Assembly (NCBI RefSeq): GCF_021730395.1
Contig: NC_069378.1
Span: 45,397,001 to 45,461,000 of the forward strand
From: Mercenaria mercenaria
Lineage: Eukaryota > Mollusca > Bivalvia > Venerida > Veneridae
Length of the DNA stretch: 64,000 nucleotides
Reading direction: 5' to 3'
The notes beneath the pieces were generated by a model, which ran no database searches, was not told the origin of the DNA, and was given only the letters and a program-made list of their open reading frames with translations. Every line of letters begins with the position of its first letter. Within the stretch, counting starts at the first letter, position 1. Made by a program: the position numbers and the translations under genes. Shown here one piece after another: positions 24,540-36,780 of the stretch.

Positions 24540-25645
24540 TCATACGGGCTGAAAACATGGCTTTATCTGACTGCAATTTTCGCTTGGCATCGGCGCATCA
24601 GAAAGTAAAGCCGACTTCGACAAAGTGTAAGGGGACAGTGCACTGCCATATCGCACTATTTACCGATGGGTATCTCTCTTTTTACAGATTGGAGAACCAA
24701 CACCAAAGATGAAGCTTGTGTCTGGCAAAGACATTGATGCGGTGAAAGTAATAATCGGGAAAGATGCAAGATGCAGTGGAGCAGATAAGGGAAACGTCGG
24801 GCCTTAATCCGTCAACGTTTTTTCTGATTTTAAAAGAAAGGCTAAAACTGCGTCTGGTTTGTGTACTCTCAATACCGCATTTATTGACCCCTGAGCAAAA
24901 GAGGGTGATGGTAGAAAAAGCTTCCGCCGTGTTCGCCAAATATAAAAGCAAGGAATTTAGACGTATCAAAGAAATTGATAAAGGTGATGAGATGTGGCTG
25001 TATTTTATTGAGCCTGCCAATGAAGAAATTAATAAAATTTAGGTAGGTGAAAATATGAAAATAACGAGACGCCCGTTATTGCAAAGCGGAGCAGAAGCGG
25101 GTTAACTTATGTATGTCTTGTTCTGTAACTCCAATGAAATTGTGGCTCGAGTCCCTGAGCACAGAATTGTTGCTGGTACATTTTACAAGGAAAATGTCTT
25201 CTCTGTTGTCCTCGACCAGTACACAGAAAGGCGCCAAAGGACAGGGGCGCTTGGCATTAAGCATGAAAATGCCCCGGCCCATCGTTCAGCCGTAATACAG
25301 GAATACCTCATGGAGAACTATATTAAGATTTTACCGAACCAACTATATAGTTCTGATCTCTCCCTTTGTGAGCTTTGGTTGAACCCAAACAATAAATTAC
25401 GCTAAAGGGGGCGCCGCTTGAAACGCACAGCACAGTCGGAAAAGCTCTATACCAGTGTTTAAACAGAGTACATAAATCGCGATTCCAAAATGCATTTTCT
25501 GAGTGGCATTTGCGCCTAGAGAAGTGTGTACAGTCAGGTGGAAAGTCCTTTGAAGGTTTAACATAGTTATTTCTTTGAAAATGATTGAGGTATGAATATT
25601 TCGCCACTGTTGTCACTACTTTTCAAACGCTCGTCTCATATATAA
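24540..25645 (+). mobile_element. Broken mariner transposon
   Basis: Plus-strand frames give mariner transposase pieces: VEQIRETSGLNPSTFFLIL, then DKGDEMWLYFIEPANEEINK (matching the usual TGDETWLYFFEP), then IKHENAPAHRSAV and PNQLYSSDLSLCELWL (matching HDNAPAHRS and PPYSPDLAPCDFWL). The N-terminal part is also present. Several frame changes make it inactive. Terminal repeats are weak and the exact ends are uncertain. Confidence 0.85.
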
Positions 25646-26205
25646 CTTATATTGTAACTACTTGATTACACTTTATTTCATTCACACAAAAATATTTATC
25701 AACTAAACACATTATACACCCTCAAGTATTATGTTACATGGTACAGCTGTTTTCCAATAACTTCTCTGTATCTATACATATCAGAACATGCAACGTTAGT
25801 CTCTCATAAATGTAAACGTAATCGTATTCATACAACAACACAACTTACCAACAAACAACAACATTAAATGTATGAAGAATTATACATATGTATATAAAGA
25901 AATGTACATTTGTGTTTGAACAAATGAATATTATGTGTATGAAAAGATGTACAAAACACATTTAACACGAGGAATGGGAGAAATGAAAATAAAGATAAGA
26001 CTACTATATAATAAAAAGATAGAACACGTTGTTCTTCCCTCACCAAGTCTTGAGATCAAATGTAAACAATTGAAAACTGGTAACAAAGACACCTTTCTAG
26101 TACTGAAAATGTCTGACAATCAGATGCAAACAAAAAAAGGAACCTGATGTATCATGTTATAAGCATGAAAATAATTGACACGTGCATGCAATCCCAAGTA
26201 TAAAG

Positions 26206-26211
26206 TTTAAT
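26206..26211 (-). other. Candidate poly(A) signal (ATTAAA) for copy B
   Basis: ATTAAA on the minus strand about 60 bases after the copy B stop codon. It is a common variant signal, supported by position only. Confidence 0.35.
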
Positions 26212-26271
26212 ACAACACTATTTTTCTTTCCTTCAAATATCATTTCCCAAATGCTCTTCATGGAAGAAACC

Positions 26272-29200
26272 TCAATTCGTGATCAGTTTTGAAACCATTT
26301 GAGTCAGGCAATGCAATGCCTGGCTTTGCTCCGAGATCTGTTGCTTCAACAAGTTTCGTTCCTCTGCAGACTTTATCATTTGTTCGTTCATAATGTCCAT
26401 TAAATCATCCATCTTGCTGATCAGATCTGTCTGTTTAACCATCATTGTCTCAACCGAGGATTGGACATCCTTTATTTCTGCCGTGTACTTTTTCATTTTA
26501 TCGTTTTCCTTGTGCCCATGTTGTACGTTTAAAGGCATGGCAAAAGCCTCATTTGTTACGCCGTTGTCTTCAGAAGTTAGACAGACGCTCATCTTCTTTC
26601 TTTTTGATTCTGGCTCATTACTTGCATCATTGGTAGGAATATTGTGCACTTGATTGTGCAACCTACATTTCCCCCGTTTTGCCTTCTTCAACTTGCGATT
26701 TTGGGTTTTCTTTTTAAAGTTCTCGTCACCTGTAACATAAGAGACGAACAATATTTATAAATTAGTACATGTAGTTCAATTTTGTAATTTGTGATTCAAG
26801 CTTCCAGTCACGGATGTCTTTGTAAAATCTACTTATTATGCTTTCTCTACTCTGTTATCCAAACGTTTCGTACCGGGAGATATTTTTCTCTTTTCTGTTC
26901 TCAATTCGAAAAGTTATTATACGGGAATGACGAAGTAAATAAACATAATCTAGAAAAACAACAATTCCGGTAATGCTTAACGTTTAACGTAGTGCTTTAG
27001 TATTCTTTAAACAATGAGCAATGTACCTTTCGGTCCAACATGCTCATGGTGTTCTACCATCTTAAACACATCTGCAATTTCCGACATGCCAGCCTTGTCA
27101 AGAACTTCCGTAAATTTTGCATCCCAGTCTGGTAATCTCTTGTCTACCTTCTCGAGCATTATTCTTATCGCGGGAATTGGTCCTTGACTTTTCGCAGCAC
27201 TTTCAATGTAACCTTGATCTTCCTCATTTATGATTTCCCTTTCGATCAGGTGATCCATTACGTCATTAAGGCAAATATCATTTATAAGGTTTGGTTTCAT
27301 CAGCTTCAGGATCTCATTGGTAAAGAAGTGGTCTTTTTCTGTCTTGCCAGTTAACAACTGATGTAGGTAGATATTACCTTGAAATAAGAAAAATATTATT
27401 CGCACTCATCAAATATGACAAAGCGACAGCTAGATCTACGTCTCATTTTTTTCCGTCTAAATTTTGCAAATATTGTGTCACTTTAAAGTTTGCGGTATAT
27501 AGGAATATAGAAAATGTGGAAACTCTACAAGTCGCTGAACATGACAAAAACGAAAATATTTCAGGCTCGGTTTGATCAAGTCTGTTCATGACCGGTAATG
27601 AAAATACATGCTACCGCCCACGCCCTCTAGCCCCGGGTTGAGCAGAACTCAACATTTACTCATGCTACAACCACGAAAACAATTTAGAGACCTCCGCAGA
27701 TGTATTCATACGGCGGTGCATATTGAACCTTCAATGATCAAAGGAGCACTTATGAGGAGTTACTGATGTAAAAATCAGTTAAAATGTATGAATAAAACAT
27801 GAGGACGATGTCAAACTACAATATTTCAGATAACTGAAAAAAAGACGATAATTTTATCTAATACATCAATGATTACATAGCATATTATTATTTATTGCAC
27901 CTGTTTTGTCAAGGGCTACAAGGAAAGTTGCCCATTTCCCCTGCTCTTGTGGGTCTACTTTGCACTGTATTGTGTCAATAAGATTCTTCACAGCAAGTTC
28001 TTGGGGCTCTGTATTTGACAGTGCTCTTGCATCATTATGACCTGAAGAATATATTAGGCTTTCTAAAAATAGATTTTATTTACATATCAGAACTATATAC
28101 ATCAACGAGCAGCTACTATTCATAAATTGCGCATATGTCTTAGACGGAAGGACAACACCAAAATTCGTTATATTTGAATTCCTAGATATCTGTCTATTTT
28201 TGTGTATGTTACACAATCTTACAACTGCATTTGCGCAAAACTTCACAAACAAACTCAATAAAACCGAGTTGCTATTATTTCTATGCTTAAAGATTTGATT
28301 ACGATTTAAACACTGTTGTTCCATACTGTGCTATTAAAGAATATTTTGAATAACTAAATGAGTAAACCAATTTGAAATTTTAATGTTTCTATGGCAATAA
28401 TGTGTCCGCTTTACAATTTTAGCACACGGAAACAAGACAGGGTATGTTTGGGCTCAGTTTATATGAAAATGGCAGTAAATTGCAACTATGAGATAACATA
28501 AGATATTCTAATGGTAATGTAGAATATAAAAAGACATACAAATGTAGTGTAGATACGGTAATATCTCTTTCACATCCAAATGTCTCTGTAATGTTGGCAT
28601 GAAGACTTGTACCATATACTCTGTATTGTTCGCATTGCATAAAGCACAGTCATCACCGGAAAAGTTTGTTGTGTAGGACACATCCATTGCTGAATCGGGT
28701 GAGTAGGCCGTCCGTCTGTCACTTTCATTCCGCTGGAGTATTTTATGGTTATATTTAGAATACCAAACAAACAGTATGTACGTACTTATGTATACCTTAC
28801 TATATTTAGTAACAAAACTGCAAAGGAATCCAGGCCAAATAGGAAGCGGGCAATATAAACGGAAGCGAGAACAGTAATCCGTTTGGCCAACCAAAGATGA
28901 GTGACGTCACTGATGACGTTAGCTTAAACCTCGTAAACGTCGATATTTTATATGATTAACTGATTAAAGCAATCTAGTACTCGATAATTGTGTTTTTGTA
29001 TAATTATAATAAACAACTCGTTAAACGGCAATTACTTTCGTTAAGTGCTTATTATCACACATAAGCCTATACTTTCACTCGGACTGCGTCCGCGTGCAGG
29101 TATAGGTTTAGTCGTGCTAATATCCACTTCAGGCCCGTCATCGCCTTTTAGTAAGCGTGTATCATTATTTCAGTCCGAATGTGTGTCACGTAGTATAGAA

Positions 29201-32200
29201 TTATTAATACATGTATAGACTATTGAGTTATAATACCGACCTCTTTATAGGTATATATTACAAAAATCGATATAAGTATATGAGCGGGTATATTAATGAT
29301 CTATTTTTAAAACTATTGTGGAAACCAACATGTAGTTAGCTTTAAAATTAGCAGCGGATTAATGTATCTCAGGTAACTGAAATAATATTGTTAAGCTTTT
29401 ATTAAGCGTAGATCTAATTATTTTCTAGCCTAAGATGACTTGTAGGGCGTTTAGATTTTTATGTCTGTCTTGACGACTAGAACAAGTGATTATAAGTGTA
29501 ACCATGACTGGATATACATGAATAAAGTTGTCGTAATAAAAGTTAAGCTTATTATCTAAACTGGTATAATGTTTAAAAGGTTTAATACTTAACTGAACTA
29601 CCATGACATTTTGATGATAAACACGGTGGCTTTTCAAAACTTAACATACGTACCTGAAGTGAACACGAAGGCCTTGGTCTATCCTGGATCAAAATAAGAA
29701 ATAAATACTAAAGTGAATATGACAAAATTACATCAATGTGGAATAATAACAAAAGGTTTTAATCAAACAAGGCTGGATATCAAAGCGAAAAAGTAAATTA
29801 ATATACCAAAAACAAAGTACATACCACTCACCAGAAAATAATACAAGATAACAAAAGGAACGTTTTTCAATCTTTTCTAATTTTTTCAACATAAAAAGGG
29901 ACAATATAATATGCTGAGAAACATTAACCAACACTAACATGATGGTAATCTGTGTTTTCTTATTGTAAAATAAAAAAAGTTACATATAATCCGTGAAAGA
30001 AATATGTCTCCAAATCCGGATTTCTTAAAACAAAACTAACAGACTGTCTTCTTACATTTTATGTTTTTTTTTCACATTAGCTATACAAACACTGTTATAA
30101 CACTATATCTTACTTGTTCCGAGTCCAGTATTTCACAGGAAGACATGCTTTCCTACAAAATAAGTTTAATACATTTACTAATAATATTTAGTTAAATCTG
30201 AATTAAGCAGCCGGTCTGCTTAAGGCAGATGTCTGTTTAATACCGGTGGCCGCTATAAAAGAGGTTCGATAACGATCGTAAAATCATTATATTTTTGTAT
30301 TATGTATTTAGCGATTATAAAAGGCGTTGCTATTTATGCATGCTGTTATTGGGTTTATTACTTTGAAATAATTTGGTTGGTTGGGTTTAACGTCGCACCG
30401 ACACATTTTAGGTCATATGGCGACTTTCCAGCTTTGATGGTGGAGGAAGACCCCAGGAGCCCCTCCGTGCATTATTTCATCACGAGCGGGCACCTGGGTA
30501 GAACCACCGACCTTCCGTAAGCCAGCTGGATGGCTTCCTCACATGAAGAATTCAACGCCCCGAGTGAGGCTCGAACCCACATCGATGAGGGGCAAGTGAT
30601 TTGAAGTCAGCGACCTTAACCACTCGGCCACGGAGGCCCCTTGAAATAATACTTAATGTTGTTACATTAAATATCTTTTATTGCATTTTAAGATATACTT
30701 TATTAGTATTCTATGTTGACTCTTTAATGTATATATTACGTGTGGGTAATATTCTAAATAATTCCGGAATATGAAGTTTATATGTCATTTATAAGAAGTT
30801 TATTATTAACCATTCAAAGAAAAAATTTACCTTCTCCCATTCAGAAGTATCCGAAGGTATATTGTCATACCCTATACACACTTCAAGATTCCCATTCGCT
30901 GTTGTTTCGACGGATATACTTCTTTGCTAGATATTTGTAAAGGAAAAAATACATGTTGTAAATTTGCATTATAAATTAAGAAATGGAAGATAACTTCAAA
31001 CAATTGTTATAGAAGCACAACGACAGATTTATATATGTTGTGTTTGTTTTTTTCTCTTTTCTTTTCGAAATTATAATAATATAAAATAATCTAATGAAAT
31101 TTAGGCAGTATTAAGTAACACGTATATCTGTGATTTTATACGCAGAAAGCATTTATATTTAGCCTTGTAAATTGTAAACCTGTATTTAGCGGCCATCTCA
31201 GATGCAATATTAGATGTTTTTGAAATCAGAGAAAAATTACGCCGGCGGTAAGGGAAAGAGAGAAAAAAATCAAACTGATGGAATTTAATAGAATTTGAAA
31301 AATGTGACAAATCCTACTCTAAAATTTACTAATTGTTTGTGTTGTACCTGTGTATTCGTAACTTTATTTTTCTTATTTACAAAAAAGACCTTACTGTATT
31401 TGTGTCCGTGTCATTCTTTGCTTTGCTGTGTTCATGGGTGTATGGTTCTGCACTGTCTACCTCATCTTGCTTTATTATGTTGGGTGTAAAAAAAACATTT
31501 TTTACATTATATAAATAATGAAAAAATGACAAGTTAAATTTAGGATTAAAAGGCGAAGTTAACTCTTATTTCATAAACGAAAAAAAAAACATATTGTTAA
31601 GAAAGTCTTATCAAAATCAGAAACCTATGTATTTTATCAAGTACATTATATGAATAATGGAATAAGAACATTGACAAACAAAATTTACGATAAAAAGACG
31701 ACGTTAACTCTTATTTCGTTTTTAAGGAAGTCTTATAAAACTTGAAACCACTATTTTTTATAAAGTATTTGAAGTATAATTGTGAACATCTATAATTTGT
31801 TTGCAACGGAAAGCAATTCAGAAATACAAAATTTTAACTGTAAAATTACAAATTAGAATAATCTTAGATCAGCGAATTGAGTTACATAATTATATAGCTA
31901 TTATTGAAGTTGGTTCTAGATAGCTTACCTCTATAACGACATATTTCTTCTTCCTTTTGAATATTTTTTTCCATGCCCTAGGCACCTTGCCTTTTGACTG
32001 AAACAATAAGAAAATATGTACATGTCCAAAATAATGAAGCGCCCCTCTATCAGCCGTTCCTCTTTCAACAGAATTTGAAAATGAGATGGGATCATCCAAA
32101 GACTTTAATCACCATAAGTAAACATGGGAAGTTGTTGTTTAAAGATTTTGCAATGTTCAATAGTTCTAATCATTCCATTCAGTATATTAATGACATTTTG

Positions 32201-32325
32201 ACTAATAAGTGTTAAGTTATTTAAGTATGGATAATTCAATGAATGTTTTTTTTTTATTTCCTCAAACACATCCTTACCAGGTATATACGCCTTTTGCTCT
32301 TCTGTTTGGATATATGCGCTCCCAT
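26272..32325 (-). CDS. Myristoylation-signal tandem-CARD, coiled-coil protein, copy B (helicase-less RIG-I/MDA5-like)
   Basis: Nine exons in coding order: 32278-32325, 31929-31997, 30831-30926, 30114-30152, 29654-29683, 28540-28732, 27901-28041, 27027-27377, 26272-26729. They sum to 1,425 nt, 474 residues plus stop, with every phase matching. Residues 1-13 (MGAHISKQKSKRR) fit the N-myristoylation pattern and recall MARCKS. Residues 26-34 are polybasic (KKIFKRKKK). Residues ~128-215 are CARD1 (VKEILPYLHYICHND, then KWATFLVALDK). Residues ~226-315 are CARD2 (NEILKLMKPN, then PDWDAKFTEVLDKAG). A basic patch follows at 327-343, KRKK at 365, and a coiled coil at ~398-472. The start codon has A at -3 and G at +4. 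The CARD pair resembles those of RIG-I/MDA5, so a role in antiviral CARD signalling at a membrane is inferred. No helicase exon was found nearby. It is the paralogue of copy A downstream. Confidence 0.85.
28902..28909. promoter_or_regulatory. Palindromic CRE-type motif TGACGTCA in copy B
   Basis: Consensus CREB/ATF site, followed at once by TGATGACGTT. It lies in the intron between the last N-terminal exon and the first CARD exon of copy B. Binding is not shown; motif only. Confidence 0.3.
30373..30640 (-). mobile_element. tRNA-Ser/Leu-like SINE with 10 bp target duplication
   Basis: On the minus strand it starts with a near-intact tRNA-like head (GGCCGAGTGGTTAAGGTC A box, GGGTTCGAGCC B box) at 30640 and ends with GACGTTAAACCCAACCAACC at 30373. 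The word TTGAAATAAT flanks both sides (30363-30372 and 30641-30650), a target-site duplication. Little decayed, so probably a fairly recent insertion in a copy B intron. Confidence 0.92.
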
Positions 32326-33614
32326 TTTGTCGCATATATCTTGGTATCTCTTTACTGTAGTTAGCTGTAACGTTTTCTGGGCTAAAATTTTTTTTAAAAA
32401 ATTAAAGAAATTTACCATAGTGTTAGTTCTATTTCAACCCGCTGTATTTTAGTAAAACAATATCAACTTGAAATATCAAAGTAACAAATCAAATAAAAAA
32501 AAAATATGGGTGAAAATGGAGATTGGATTTGCAAAAACTAAAACCTTTCGTTATAACATCAGTATTTCTTTAATTTCTTCCTTTCTTTCGATTAGAAACA
32601 AATATCAGAAATTTTTAACGTAAACAAAAACTTAATAACTGAAGAAATAAATTTTACCTGTGCAACCAAACTAAGCGTAAAGTTGAATTCTAATTAATAT
32701 GTGGCATCTATCTCTTTTTATTTCAACAGAAAGGTTATTTCCTATCGGTTTTTTTTTAGAAATCATCTTTCTAATATATATGCGAAGAAAATCAGATTAT
32801 TTAAATAATTATGATTAATTTAAAAAAAAAAAAAAAAAGACGCATTAGATTTAACAGTTCATTGTTGTTACGGTAATCCGTATTAGTAACGATCTATTTA
32901 TTGATAGGGGTGCGGGTACCGCCACTTCTACCCATTATCTAGCATGGCTTAACATGGAAAAGGGGAAAAAAATAAAGACGAAAATTGATACAAAACAAGA
33001 CGTGTATGAAATGCATTTAATAATCCATTCTAAATAGATAGCGCTTATTTATTTATTTATTTATTTATTCATTTATTTGCTTATTATTTATTTATTGATA
33101 ATATGTTGCATGTTGGATACAACGAAATGGGAAACCTGTTAATATGTGGCATGTTATAAACGGGGAATTTGATATACTTTAACACGTTCTAATTTGGGAG
33201 ATCGATATCTAAATCAGTCAATGTTACGCAAAAACATAAAAAACAACCTTGTACCACATTTTACTTTGTATTAATGATTTAATCTACTAAAATGTCATTG
33301 ATAGACTCCTTTTACAATTATTAATCCACCGTGACCGCTTTATTTACCTACAAAGGAAGCTAACGCCAGTTCCTTATAAGACAAAGAAATAATTAAACGA
33401 CTAACCATTTGAAATAAAGTAGATAATTGATAGCAGGCCTATTCGACAATGGCTAATGACAGATAAAGTGTAAATCATAGTGTACAGTGAAATCAACATA
33501 TAAACATGGTTAATAACTTAACTTTATAGCTATGATTCGATTTCGGTCATTGAGCTGCCGTGACTGCCCTTTAACGTATGGAACTACGTCACGGTCCCAT
33601 GTTCGAAATCCAAT
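32326..33614. other. Upstream region of copy B, no gene seen
   Basis: Presumed promoter and 5' UTR side of copy B. An upstream ATG at 32333-32335 lies out of frame with the MGAH start and has a weak context. An A-run lies at 32821-32840 and an (ATTT)n stretch at 33048-33100. No TATA-type element can be singled out in this AT-rich DNA. Confidence 0.35.
33048..33100. repeat. (ATTT)n microsatellite
   Basis: Tetranucleotide TTAT repeat with a few changes. Confidence 0.85.
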
Positions 33615-34380
33615 AATTTGAACAGAACAGAACAGAACATGTATTTATTAGTCTTAAGCATATAACAGCTTATCGACATATACGTAAACAATTATATAGT
33701 GCATGGCATGCGTAATACATAGACAAATCATACATTTTCATGGAATTCAAAACAAAACATAATACATACACAAATAAACAAACACCAAAAGCACAACAAG
33801 CACAAAAAGCACAAAAGCGAGAATCCACATAATAATACAGGTAAAGGTGAGAGTTACTGTACATTCTCTCGAAACTGAAACTGTCTCAATTTAAACGCTT
33901 TAATGATAAACACAGCTAATTTAATAAGGACACTTAACAATAGTAGTCTATTTACAATATTGTACATATCATCAATAACTAGTTGTAATCATATCCAGAC
34001 ATAACAGAATAGAGGCCACAAGCCATTTGATGATAGTGTTTGATTAACACTGCGAAATTTTGTGCATGTAATTAAGACATGATTTCATACATTTCACTCT
34101 TGTTGTATCAGTCAAGTCAAAGGCTGTAAAGCCCTTAAACATTTCTAACATTTGTTGCTCGGGGGCTACACTACAAAACTGGTCAAACGTTTCAATGCCT
34201 AAGTCATTGGATAATTTTGACCAAAGATTTGACCTACGAGTGTTATTGATTGGACAGAAAATAACTGTGAGTAGAGAACTATTGTTCGTTACAATACGAT
34301 ACTGTGTGCACTCCGTCATAAATCTTTGTGAAAAATAATAGCACATTAATTTCATTGCGCTGGCACATTCATAGTGGTAG
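33615..34380 (-). mobile_element. 3' end of a LINE, with (TGTTC)n tail (broken)
   Basis: A minus-strand frame (34044-34355) holds FCPINNTRRSNLWSKLSNDL and SVAPEQQMLEMFKGF, resembling the C-terminal tail after the reverse transcriptase in mollusc LINEs. A ~400 base 3' UTR follows and ends in a (TGTTC)-type repeat at 33619-33638. 5' truncation is usual for LINEs. Clade not assigned. Confidence 0.6.
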
Positions 34381-35099
34381 TTTCTGTAAATTTGACAGAA
34401 TTTCCATAGATTACAAGGAATATAGTCGTAGTGTATTGTTAAAAAACTGTATAGTACATTATCACTACATATTCTTGATTTCCATTCGAATTCATTTTAC
34501 ATTTTAACTGACTAACACAGTCGTGTGTTCAATTAGTATTATGTATATTTCATGAATTTGTAATAAACCTACGTATTTGTTCGTTGATCCGTAAATACTT
34601 TTAATAGTCTAGTAAAAATCAAGTATTTTTTTAACTTATAAAGAAAGGACCTGATTCATCAAACGTATGCAATTAATTATTTGAAGCAGATTTTACTAAT
34701 GATTCTTTTATTTTTACGTTCGTTTCTGTATGAAAGCATGGTAATATGATTAGCAAATAACCAAGGCCTTCGAGTAGTTTATAGTCTATTTTACCACGGT
34801 TCAGAGTTCAGATGCGCAGGAATGGAACCACGAGGGCTTCATTTATGAGATTAGTAATGAGCCTGACGTCTCGCATAAATATAACGTCATAATTGACGTC
34901 ATAGTGTTCTCTTACCGGTCCGCGCGTCAACCGTTGTTTATCGCAGATTCTAAAATGCTTGTCTCTGTTAAAACACTCTTACCGAATAGAATGACGTCAC
35001 GTTAACGTGTTGTGACGTCAGAGTATTTTGTTGCGACCATGAAAGAGCGCTTATATATTTTATCTAGTGTTTGAGATTAAGGGCATATTAGAATCGAAA

Positions 35100-35273
35100 T
35101 TTTTAATTTATAGCACAAGCGTGCTTTAACACTATAATATTTATACACTCGGGTGGTAATACGTCGTTCAAATAATTTCACTCGAGCTGCGCCCTCGTGA
35201 AATTATTACGCCCGACGTATACACCTATCGTCCATAAATAGTGTTAAAGTATTCTTTTGCTATAAATTATTTC
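35100..35273. mobile_element. Hairpin element H1
   Basis: Arms TTTATAGCACAAGCGTGCTT and AGTGTTAAAGTATTC/TTTTGCTATAAATTAT are inverted copies. An inner hairpin is centred on CACTCGAGCTGCGCCCTCGTG. Same family as 37142-37303. Two TGACGTCA motifs lie just upstream (34992 and 35013) and another at 34894. Confidence 0.75.
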
Positions 35274-35519
35274 TTAAATATACAAAGCTCCAAGTTCTTC
35301 ATTGTTTAACTGGCAGACAAATCGAGCTATGTTTGAATGATAAATACTGGTGGGTGGAGACGGCTGAATTTTAAATGATTATTTTCATATTAATCAGACA
35401 GCTCTAAAAGACAGCTTGGACTGAGTTCCTATAAATAATATTTATCTTTTCTTCTCTTTTGTCAGACACGTTATATGGTACTTAAATGTGGTCCTGCTTA
35501 CTACAATCAAATAGTACTT

Positions 35520-35572
35520 TTTATTTTTATTTTATTTTATTTATTTATTTATCTATTTATTTATTTGATACG
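35520..35572. repeat. (TTTA)n microsatellite
   Basis: TTTTATTTTATTTATTTATC-type run. Confidence 0.85.
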
Positions 35573-35802
35573 TTGGTTTCCTTTACATTATATTCTGAAA
35601 TTTGCATTATCTTTTATCTTTGTTGAAATTATATAATATTATATAATTGCATGAGCTATTCTGTAGTTTGTGTGATCTTACCTTTTGTTACAATAATATA
35701 CTTTTGCAAGAGCCTGTCAAGTAGGTCTTCTATCAAGGTGACTGTGTCTGCGGTTTTCAATGAATTTCAATGAGTCTGTAAGTAACGTCAATCACGATTT
35801 GA

Positions 35803-36780
35803 CTTGTTGCACCACTTGGACTTGCTGCACCACTTGGACTTGTTGCACCACTTGGACTTGCTGCACCACTTGGACTTGTTGCACCACTGCACCACTTGGA
35901 CTTGTTGCACCACTTGGACTTGCTACACCACTTGGACTTGCTACACCACTTGGACTTGTTGCACCACTTGGACTTGCTGCACCACTTGGACTTGTTGCAC
36001 CACTTGGACTTGCTGCACCACTTGGACTTGTTGCACCACTTGGACTTGTTGCACCACTTGGACTTGCTGCACCACTTGGACTTGCTGCACCACTTGGACT
36101 TGTTGTACCACTTGGACTTGCTGTACCACTTGGACTTGTTGCACCACTTGGACTTGCTGCACCACTTGGACTTGTTGCACCACTTGGACTTGCTGTACCA
36201 CTTGGACTTGCTGTACCACTTGGACTTGCTGCACCACTTGGACTTGCTGCACCACTTGGACTTGTTGTACCACTTGGACTTGCTGTACCACTTGGACTTG
36301 TTGTACCACTTGGACTTGCTGTACCACTTGGACTTGCTGCACCACTTGGACTTGCTGCACCACTTGGACTTGCTGCACCACTTGGACTTGTTGTACCACT
36401 TGGACTTGTTGCACCACTTGGACTTGTTGCACCACTTGGACTTGCTGCGCTACTTGGATTTGCTGCGCTATTTGGCCTTGCTGCGCTACTTGTATGTGCT
36501 GCGCTTTTTCGATTCGCTGTGCTATTTGGACTTGCTGCGCTAGTTGTAGTCCTACTTGCTCTGCTATCAAGACTTGCTTGCCTCCTTGGAGTTGCTGCGC
36601 TACCTGAACTTGCTATGCTATCTGGACTTTCTGTGCTAATTGTACTTGCTGCACTAGCTGGACTTGCTGCGCTACTTGTATGTGCTGCGGTCCTTAGATT
36701 CGCTGCGCTATTTGGACTTTCTGCGCTTCATGTACTTGCTGTGCTGTCAGGACTTGCTTTCCGTCTTGGTGTTGCTGCCG
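35803..36780. repeat. 18-bp minisatellite (CTTGCTGCACCACTTGGA)
   Basis: About 36 near-identical 18-mers (35803-36445), then about 17 strongly diverged ones to ~36780. Because 18 is a multiple of 3, long frames are open on both strands: L-A/V-A/V-P-L-G repeats on plus for 356 residues, and VQVVQQ on minus for about 209. Variation is almost only C/T at two sites three bases apart. No splice or start evidence ties it to a gene. Confidence 0.9.

Noticed and set aside
28508-28894. Upstream extension of the CARD exon of copy B as an alternative, hydrophobic N-terminus
   Set aside because: The open frame runs through the intron but its start codon would be TTG, not ATG, and the splice acceptor at 28732 with phase 0 fits the upstream exons.
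32105-32335. Frame starting MRQNGSAY over the first exon of copy B
   Set aside because: Its phase at the donor 32278 would put a stop early in the next exon. The MGAH frame has the better start context and matching phase.
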